NCBI RefSeq assembly: GCF_002086675.1
Contig: NZ_MVIF01000034.1
Span: forward strand, 1-48,339
Reading direction: 5' to 3'
DNA: 48,339 nucleotides
Source: Mycobacterium persicum
GTDB taxonomy: Bacteria > Actinomycetota > Actinomycetes > Mycobacteriales > Mycobacteriaceae
Position 1 is the first letter of the stretch. Each line of letters starts with the position of its first letter. Shown one piece after another: positions 42,818-48,339 of this stretch. Position numbers and translations under genes: made by a program. Below the pieces are notes generated by a model. That model was not told the DNA's origin and searched no databases. It saw only the letters and a program-made list of their open reading frames with translations.

Positions 42818-43051
42818 GGCGCGTACATCTACTTTCCTCGTACTTTCCTGCGCGATGGACATGCCGCTAGCTCGGCCGCGCGCCTGGCTACCATAACGCG
42901 TGCCGGGTTCACCACCGATTTGTGACCGTTCAGGTCGAGGCGCCGGCAACCCTCGGCACACTGGTTGATGGTTCGCCGTCCGACGCCAAGCCGGTAGCCG
43001 CCGGGCTGTTGTGGCGACACAAAGTGAGGTTGTGTGACGCGGCGGCGGGCC

Positions 43052-43513
43052 TCACCAGAGCGGGATGTCCCGCCCGTGCTCGGAGGCCGGTCGCGGACCG
43101 AACCAGCGCCGCTCGGATTCGGCGATTCGCAGGTCGTTGATGCTGGCCTCGCGACGCGCCATCAGCCCCGACGCGGTGAACTCCCACAGCTCGTTGCCGT
43201 AGCTGCGATACCACTGACCGGTGTGGTCGCGGGACTCGTACTGGAACCGCACCGCGATGCGGTTGTCGTGGAAGTCCCACAGGCTCTTGCGCAGCGTGTA
43301 GTCGAGCTCGCGCCGCCACTTGCGGGTCAGAAAGGCGACGATCTGGTCTCTGCCCACGATGTGCTCGTCGCGGTTTCGCCAGTGCGAGTCGACGGTGTAG
43401 GCCAGGCTGACGTGGTGAGGGTCGCGAGTATTCCAGGCGTCCTCTGCGGCCTGGACCTTCTGCGTTGCGGTGTCAGAGGTGAACGGCGGGAAGGGCGGGC
43501 GAGTCTCGTTCAT
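43052..43513 (-). CDS. DUF1348 (NTF2/SnoaL-like) protein
   Basis: A 153-aa nuclear-transport-factor-2-like protein. DUF1348 features are [40 protein letters not shown] and a C-terminal HGRDIPLW. The fold makes a small cone-shaped pocket; activity unknown. An AGGGG site precedes the ATG. Between pntAa and fadE2, where I recall no gene in M. tuberculosis. Confidence 0.88.
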   Translation of the reverse strand: MNETRPPFPPFTSDTATQKVQAAEDAWNTRDPHHVSLAYTVDSHWRNRDEHIVGRDQIVAFLTRKWRRELDYTLRKSLWDFHDNRIAVRFQYESRDHTGQWYRSYGNELWEFTASGLMARREASINDLRIAESERRWFGPRPASEHGRDIPLW

Positions 43514-43527
43514 GACCCCTATTGCAT

Positions 43528-43589
43528 CGCGAGCAGTCGCAGAATCGCACTGACGTATGCGAATTCATGCGATTCCGCGTCTGCTCGCG
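43528..43589. repeat. 62-bp inverted repeat between DUF1348 and fadE2 genes
   Basis: Arms of 22 bases at 43528-43549 and 43568-43589 pair at 20 of 22 positions around an 18-base loop that contains GAATTC. It fills half of the 118-base divergent gap. The arm (CGCGAGCAG, then GAATCGCA) resembles dispersed hairpin repeats I associate with other mycobacterial genomes. Confidence 0.6.
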
Positions 43590-43631
43590 GCGGCTTACTG
43601 CAGGCCCCCCATCGTGCCTTAGTGTGTGGGA

Positions 43632-44873
43632 ATGGACTTCGCGATGTCGGCCAAGGCCATCGACTACCACCAGCGGTTGTCCGACTTCATGACGGAGCAC
43701 GTCTTCCCGGCCGAGTCCGACTACGACCGATATCGCAATGAAGCCGGCCCGGACGACCACACCGTCCCGCCGATCATCGAGGAACTCAAAATCAAGGCCA
43801 AAGAACGCGGCCTGTGGAATCTGTTCCTGCCAGCCGAGTCGGGCTTGACCAACTTGGAGTACGCGCCGCTGGCGGAGCTGACCGGGTGGAGCCTGGAGAT
43901 CGCGCCCGAGGCATTGAACTGCGCGGCGCCCGATACCGGCAACATGGAAATCCTGCACATGTTCGGCACCGACGAGCAGCGCCGGCAGTGGCTGCAACCG
44001 CTGCTGGACGGCGAGATCCGCAGCGCGTTCTCCATGACCGAGCCCGCGGTCGCCAGCAGCGACGCCCGCAACATCGAAACCACGATCGCCCGAGACGGCG
44101 ATGACGGCAATAACTACGTCATCAACGGCCGGAAGTGGTGGACGTCGGGCGCCTCGGACCCGCGCTGCAAGATCTTGATCGTCATGGGGCGCACCAACCC
44201 CGACGCGGCGGCCCACCAACAGCAGTCGATGATCCTGGTGCCGATGGACACTCCCGGGGTGACAATCGTGCGTTCCACACCCGTATTCGGCTGGCAGGAC
44301 CAGCACGGCCACTGCGAGGTGAGCTACGACGACGTTCGGGTGCCGGCCACCAACCTGCTCGGTGAAGAAGGCTCCGGCTTCGCGATCGCCCAGGCGCGGC
44401 TGGGACCGGGCCGAATCCACCACTGCATGCGCGCACTGGGCGGAGCCGAACGCGCGCTGGCGCTGATGGTGGACCGGGCGCGCAACCGGGTGGCGTTCGG
44501 CCGCCCGCTGGCCGAGCAGGGCGTGGTACAGCAGGCAATTGCCAAGTCCCGCAACGAAATCGACCAAGCCAGGCTGCTGTGCGAGAAGGCCGCGTGGACC
44601 ATCGACCAGCACGGCAACAAGGAGGCTCGCCACCTGGTCGCGATGATCAAGGCCGTGGCACCGCAAGTCGCGTGTGACGTCATCGACCGCGCGATCCAGG
44701 TTCACGGCGCCGCCGGGGTCAGCGACGACACCCCGCTGGCCAGGCTCTACAGCTGGCATCGTGCGATGCGGATCTTCGACGGACCCGACGAAGTGCACCT
44801 GCGGTCCATCGCGCGCGCCGAGCTGGGGCGGGAGAAATCCGCGTTCGCCGCCGCGGTCACCCGACATGGCTGA
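43632..44873 (+). CDS. fadE2: FadE2, acyl-CoA dehydrogenase
   Basis: A 413-aa acyl-CoA dehydrogenase (ACAD10/11-like). Seen: [18 protein letters not shown] (FAD and substrate contact), [36 protein letters not shown], and [19 protein letters not shown] in place of the usual EGT-type loop. It introduces the 2,3-double bond in acyl-CoA, passing electrons to ETF. Start: ATG at 43632, or ATG at 43644, which equals the M. tuberculosis start (MSAKAIDY). It overlaps ptbB by 8 bases. Confidence 0.93.
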   Translation: MDFAMSAKAIDYHQRLSDFMTEHVFPAESDYDRYRNEAGPDDHTVPPIIEELKIKAKERGLWNLFLPAESGLTNLEYAPLAELTGWSLEIAPEALNCAAPDTGNMEILHMFGTDEQRRQWLQPLLDGEIRSAFSMTEPAVASSDARNIETTIARDGDDGNNYVINGRKWWTSGASDPRCKILIVMGRTNPDAAAHQQQSMILVPMDTPGVTIVRSTPVFGWQDQHGHCEVSYDDVRVPATNLLGEEGSGFAIAQARLGPGRIHHCMRALGGAERALALMVDRARNRVAFGRPLAEQGVVQQAIAKSRNEIDQARLLCEKAAWTIDQHGNKEARHLVAMIKAVAPQVACDVIDRAIQVHGAAGVSDDTPLARLYSWHRAMRIFDGPDEVHLRSIARAELGREKSAFAAAVTRHG

Positions 44874-45678
44874 CCTGGAACTACCCGGAGCATGGAACTT
44901 TCGTGACGTTGCCGACAGCACCGCGCTGAGACCGGGACGGCTGTTTCGCTCCAGCGAGCTCAGTCGCCTCGACGACGCCGGCCGGGAAACACTGCGCCGG
45001 CTGGCCATCACCGATGTCGCCGACCTGCGCTCGTCACGGGAGGTCGTCCGGCGCGGTCCGGGGCGAGTGCCCGCCGGCGTCGACATCCACCTCCTGCCGT
45101 TCCCCGACCTGGCCGACGACGACGCCGGGACCGACGCCGATGCGCCGCACGAACACGCGTTTCGGCAGCTAATGACCAACAGTCCGGACGGCGAATCAAT
45201 CGACCAGGCCGCCGTCCGCTATATGACCGACGAATATCGCCAATTCCCTACGCGCACCGGCGCCCAACGCGCGCTGCACCGCGTCGTCACCTTGTTGACC
45301 GGCGGGCGGGCAGTGCTCACCCATTGCTTCGCGGGCAAAGACCGTACGGGCTTCGTGGTTGCCACCGTGCTGGAAGCCGTTGGTGTCGACCGCGAGGCCA
45401 TCCTCACCGACTTTCTGCGCAGCAATGACGCGGTGCCGCGGTTGCGGGAACAAATCTCGGAAATGATCCAACAGCGCTCCGAGGCCGAACTGACGCCGGA
45501 GGTGGTGACGTTCACCGAAGCGCGGCTGTCCGACGGCGTGCTCGGCGTGCGTCCGGAGTACCTGGAGGCATCGTGGCGGACCATCGATGAAACCTGGGGA
45601 TCGGTCGGCGCCTACCTGCGCGACGCGGGTATTACTGCCACCGACGTCGACCGGTTGCGCAGCGCGCTCTTGGGCTGA
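44866..45678 (+). CDS. ptbB: PtbB (PtpB), phosphotyrosine/lipid phosphatase
   Basis: A 270-aa phosphatase with the active-site loop HCFAGKDRT, catalytic Cys154 and Arg160, and N-terminal GAWNFRDV typical of the family. M. tuberculosis PtpB (about 276 aa) is secreted and acts on phosphotyrosine, phosphoserine/threonine and phosphoinositides. As there, no classical signal peptide is visible. The ATG at 44866 lies inside the end of fadE2, indicating coupled translation. Confidence 0.94.
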   Translation: MADLELPGAWNFRDVADSTALRPGRLFRSSELSRLDDAGRETLRRLAITDVADLRSSREVVRRGPGRVPAGVDIHLLPFPDLADDDAGTDADAPHEHAFRQLMTNSPDGESIDQAAVRYMTDEYRQFPTRTGAQRALHRVVTLLTGGRAVLTHCFAGKDRTGFVVATVLEAVGVDREAILTDFLRSNDAVPRLREQISEMIQQRSEAELTPEVVTFTEARLSDGVLGVRPEYLEASWRTIDETWGSVGAYLRDAGITATDVDRLRSALLG

Positions 45679-45794
45679 ACTCCAATCTTTGAGGTCGGCC
45701 CAAAGGCCAGACATGATCGCGGAATCGCCTTACGCTCAACGGGTACCCGACATGGCGGGTGAATCGTGCACCCCGTCACCAGGAGGATGGCCTC

Positions 45795-47435
45795 TTGTCA
45801 TATGTTTTGACACAGCCGCCGGCCATGGTCGCGGCCGCCGCCGAGTTGGCCGGGATCGGCTCGGCGATCAATGAGGCCGCTGCGTCGGTGGCAGGTCCGA
45901 CAACCACGATCGCCACGGCCGCCGCAGATGAAGTGTCCACCGCTATCGCGCAGCTATTTGGCGCGTTCGGGCAGGAATACCAAGCGATCAATGCGCAACT
46001 CGGGACGCTATACAGCCAATTCACCCAGAAGTTGACGGCGGCCGCGAACGCCTACTTCGGCGACGAGGCCATCAGCGCCGCCAGCCTGGTGAAAGGCGCC
46101 ACCGCCGGGCTCTTTACGCCGACCTCTCCCACCCCGGTACCGCCGGTTTTCGGCCAGAACACCGCGATCGTCATGAGCGGCACCGGATCGCCGATACCCT
46201 CGATCCAGTACGTCACCAACATCACCAATCTATTCCTGCCGCCCGGCGTGGTCGTGAACCCGTTGAACACAATTGAGGAGCTCTATCCCATCACCGGCGT
46301 CAAATCGCTGCCCTTCCAAAACTCGGTGCAAACAGGGCTGCAGATTCTCGACGCCGCGATTTGGGAGCAGATTCACGCCGGAAATCACGTCACCGTTTTC
46401 GGCTATTCCCAAAGCGCCGTCATCTCGTCCCTGGAAATAGAGCAGCTTCTGTCTCTGGGCCCCAATAAGCCGGACCCGAGCCAGCTCAGCTTCATATTCA
46501 TCGGCAACGAAATGAATCCCAACGGCGGCATCCTCTCACGGATACCCGGACTGAACATTTCGACCCTCGGCCTACCGTTCTACGGATCGACCCCGGACAA
46601 TCCGTATCCGACGACGACCTACACCCTGGAATACGACGGCTTCGCCGACTTCCCGAGGTACCCACTCAATGTCCTGTCCGACATCAACGCGGTTTTCGGG
46701 ATTATCACCGTGCACACCCAGTACCCGTATCTCACCTCGCAACAGGTAGCCAACGCCATACTCCTGCCGACCGAGGGCGTGACGTCCAATCAGTACTACA
46801 TCATCGAAACCGCGGACCTGCCCCTGCTAGCCCCGATACGGGCAATCCCCGTCATCGGACCACCCCTGGCCGCGCTCGTACAACCCAATTTGGAAGTGAT
46901 CGTCAATCTCGGCTACGGCGACCCGAGATTCGGCTACTCGACGAGCCCGGCCAACATACCCACCCCTTTCGGACTCTTCCCGGACATCCCGCCGGGCGTG
47001 GTCGTCGATGCGCTGGTCGCCGGAACCCAACAAGGCATCAACGACTTCGCTGCAGCGCTGCCGGCAGCGCTCAACCCTCCCGAATTGCCGGTGATCGGAT
47101 TCCCACCGTTCATCCAGCAAATCCTGCCGCCGAGTCCAACGCCGGTGCCCGCGACGCCCGTCAATATCGCCAGCACTTTTGCCGCCGTTGTCGCGGACAG
47201 CTACTCACTGCTGCTTCCCACGGCCGATCTCGGCGTGGCTTTTGCCACGATTCTTCCGGCCTACGACCTCAGCCTGTTCCTGAACCAATTGCTGCACGGA
47301 AACTTCATCGCCGCGATCGAATTGCCGCTGGCCGCCACCGCGGGGTTGGCCGCGCTGGGCAGCATGATCGAATTCATCGCGATCGTGAGAACGATAGCGT
47401 CAATTATTCAGCAATTGCAGAGCCTGAGCTTCTAG
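45795..47435 (+). CDS. PE2: PE2-like PE-PPE domain serine hydrolase
   Basis: A 546-aa protein. At residues 8-9 it has PP instead of PE (MSYVLTQPPAM), yet the rest of the helical PE domain and the YFGDE secretion-type motif are kept. The hydrolase domain carries VMSGTGSPIPS, GYSQS, EYDGFADFP and VHTQYP. After about residue 400 comes an extension of some 150 residues with several hydrophobic helices, absent from genes 1-5. The start is TTG at 45795, 8 bases after a perfect AGGAGG; an ATG at 45759 would add 12 residues before the PE start. Position after ptbB matches Rv0152c. Confidence 0.9.
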   Translation: MSYVLTQPPAMVAAAAELAGIGSAINEAAASVAGPTTTIATAAADEVSTAIAQLFGAFGQEYQAINAQLGTLYSQFTQKLTAAANAYFGDEAISAASLVKGATAGLFTPTSPTPVPPVFGQNTAIVMSGTGSPIPSIQYVTNITNLFLPPGVVVNPLNTIEELYPITGVKSLPFQNSVQTGLQILDAAIWEQIHAGNHVTVFGYSQSAVISSLEIEQLLSLGPNKPDPSQLSFIFIGNEMNPNGGILSRIPGLNISTLGLPFYGSTPDNPYPTTTYTLEYDGFADFPRYPLNVLSDINAVFGIITVHTQYPYLTSQQVANAILLPTEGVTSNQYYIIETADLPLLAPIRAIPVIGPPLAALVQPNLEVIVNLGYGDPRFGYSTSPANIPTPFGLFPDIPPGVVVDALVAGTQQGINDFAAALPAALNPPELPVIGFPPFIQQILPPSPTPVPATPVNIASTFAAVVADSYSLLLPTADLGVAFATILPAYDLSLFLNQLLHGNFIAAIELPLAATAGLAALGSMIEFIAIVRTIASIIQQLQSLSF

Positions 47436-47450
47436 CCGGGGTGCGGCTAG
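47432..47450 (+). terminator. Hairpin at the PE2 stop codon
   Basis: CTAGCCG and CGGCTAG pair perfectly (7 bp) around GGGTG; the stem contains the TAG stop codon. No T tract. Likely terminator, separating PE2 from PE1 transcription. Confidence 0.45.
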
Positions 47451-47532
47451 ACGCTATGAAATGGCCAGGCACTAAAGCGGCGGACAGGTTTGCTTTGAGC
47501 GCCTGAGGTTGGTTGCTAAGGAGGATACGCCG

Positions 47533-48339
47533 ATGCCGTACGTGCTCGTCGAGCCGCAGATGGTGGCGACGGCCGCGGCGGATCTCGAACACATTGGCGC
47601 GGCGGTGGGCTCGGCCAGTGCCGCGGCAGCCGGTCCGACGTCAAGCCTGGCCGCGGCCGCGTCCGACGAGGTGTCGGCGGCCATCGCGAATCTGTTCGGC
47701 GCATACGGTCGGGAGTACCAGGGCATCGTCACGGTTCTGGAGGCGTTCCGAGCCGAGTTCGCTCGATCACTGGCGGCCGCGGGTTTGGCATACGCGCAAA
47801 GCGAAGCCACCAATGCGGCAACGGTTTCGGCTGCCATCACGGCGTCGCCACTGACGGGACCGACCGTTTCCCTGATCATGGGAGGCAGCGGAAACCCAAC
47901 GCCCGGAATCGATTACGTGGACGATCTGCTCAACTACATCAGTCCGCAATTCGGGGCCACCACTGCGCGGGCGCTGTTCACCCCGGAGCAGTTGTATCCG
48001 CTCACCGGCGAAAAGAGCTTGCCGCTGACCACTTCGGTGAGCCAGGGCATCGAGATCCTGCACAATGCGATCCTCAACGAGGTCGACACCCTGGGAAACA
48101 GCGTCGTTGTCGGCGGCTACTCGCAGAGCGCGATCATCGCCTCGTTGGAGATGCGCAATCTGGCGGCCATGCCGCCGGGCACCGCTCCGCCCGCCGACAA
48201 GCTCGGCTTCGTCCTGCTGGCCAACCCGATGAATCCCAACGGCGGCCTGCTGTCGCGCTTCGCCGGCCTCAGCCTGCCGAGCCTGGGTGTGGAGTTCTTC
48301 GGAGCGACGCCCGCCGACACCATCTACCCGACCTCGATC
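47533..48339 (+). CDS. PE1: PE1-like PE-PPE domain serine hydrolase (3' end outside window)
   Basis: 269 codons are present and the frame is still open at the right edge. PE-domain start MPYVLVEPQM (PQ in place of PE), YAQSE motif near 87-91, IMGGSGNPTPGIDY near 116, and nucleophile Ser in GGYSQS near 197. The linker between the PE and hydrolase domains is shorter than in the other copies. AAGGAGGATACGCCG precedes the ATG. Position matches Rv0151c; the Asp/His region and C-terminus cannot be judged. Confidence 0.88.
   Translation, partial: MPYVLVEPQMVATAAADLEHIGAAVGSASAAAAGPTSSLAAAASDEVSAAIANLFGAYGREYQGIVTVLEAFRAEFARSLAAAGLAYAQSEATNAATVSAAITASPLTGPTVSLIMGGSGNPTPGIDYVDDLLNYISPQFGATTARALFTPEQLYPLTGEKSLPLTTSVSQGIEILHNAILNEVDTLGNSVVVGGYSQSAIIASLEMRNLAAMPPGTAPPADKLGFVLLANPMNPNGGLLSRFAGLSLPSLGVEFFGATPADTIYPTSI

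Noticed and set aside
42830..42849. Direct repeat TACTTTCCT upstream of pntAa
   Set aside because: Only two short copies; they read as AGGAAAG on the coding strand and look like chance RBS-like sequence.
42818..42961. Longer pntAa
   Set aside because: Residues before the ATG at 42817 are basic and unlike any transhydrogenase; the shorter form fits family length.
1..48339. CRISPR arrays, tRNA, rRNA, insertion sequences, prophage
   Set aside because: No regularly spaced repeats, cloverleaf-like sequence, rRNA-like sequence, transposase or phage protein was seen.

Overview
The window looks like a piece of chromosome from a slow-growing, non-tuberculous Mycobacterium. The reasons are high GC, a complete mce1 operon with fadD5 and a divergent GntR regulator, an actinobacterial pntAa-pntAb-pntB set, and many PE proteins with a PE-PPE hydrolase domain. 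From memory, gene order follows M. tuberculosis H37Rv from about Rv0181c down to Rv0151c, written here in reverse. All Rv names below rest on that remembered synteny and on protein similarity read by eye; no database was searched.

Layout. Bases 327-3679 (+) hold a pirin, a YhgE/Pip-type membrane protein and a secreted phosphodiester-glycosidase-like protein (Rv0181c-Rv0179c side). Bases 3672-19320 (-) are the mce1 locus, read right to left: fadD5, yrbE1A, yrbE1B, mce1A-D, lprK (mce1E), mce1F, four Mce-associated membrane proteins (Rv0175-Rv0178), and a DUF1275/YoaK-type membrane protein 23 bases further on. mce1R (19468-20187, +) is divergent from fadD5. Two regulatory candidates stand out: a near-palindrome between fadD5 and mce1R, and a perfect 14-bp palindrome just downstream of a good promoter between fadD5 and yrbE1A.

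Bases 20184-22366 carry TB18.5, a hotdog thioesterase and adhE1. Between adhE1 and the Rv0161-type flavoprotein oxidase lies an inserted block (22388-27877) that I do not recall at this place in M. tuberculosis. It contains an uncharacterised 185-aa protein, a class III CoA-transferase, a DUF427 protein, an LLM (F420-type) oxidoreductase, a TesB-type double-hotdog acyl-CoA thioesterase and a TetR regulator. Three copies of the element TGACACTT-N9-TTTGTAAAG occur in the block: two between the divergent thioesterase and tetR genes and one upstream of the 185-aa gene. This looks like a small self-contained TetR regulon acting on acyl-CoA chemistry and is the best candidate here for an undescribed system.

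The right third is dominated by PE-PPE hydrolases. Four lie in tandem (30423-37125), one sits between a 41-aa microprotein gene and pntB (38453-39916), and PE2- and PE1-like genes lie at the right end, the last cut by the window edge. All seven keep a YxxxE-type secretion motif at the end of the PE domain, and all six complete copies keep a Ser/Asp/His set fitting an alpha/beta serine hydrolase. The tandem four fall into two pairs by protein sequence and by upstream DNA. Between them are a TetR gene (Rv0158-like) divergent from the microprotein, the pnt transhydrogenase operon, a DUF1348 gene, a long inverted repeat, and the overlapping fadE2-ptbB pair.

Taken together, the window encodes lipid import (Mce1), acyl-CoA activation and turnover (FadD5, FadE2, thioesterases, CoA-transferase), redox balance (PntAB, AdhE1, LLM and FAD oxidases) and exported lipid- or ester-cleaving PE-PPE enzymes. 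I saw no rRNA, tRNA, CRISPR array, transposase or phage gene.
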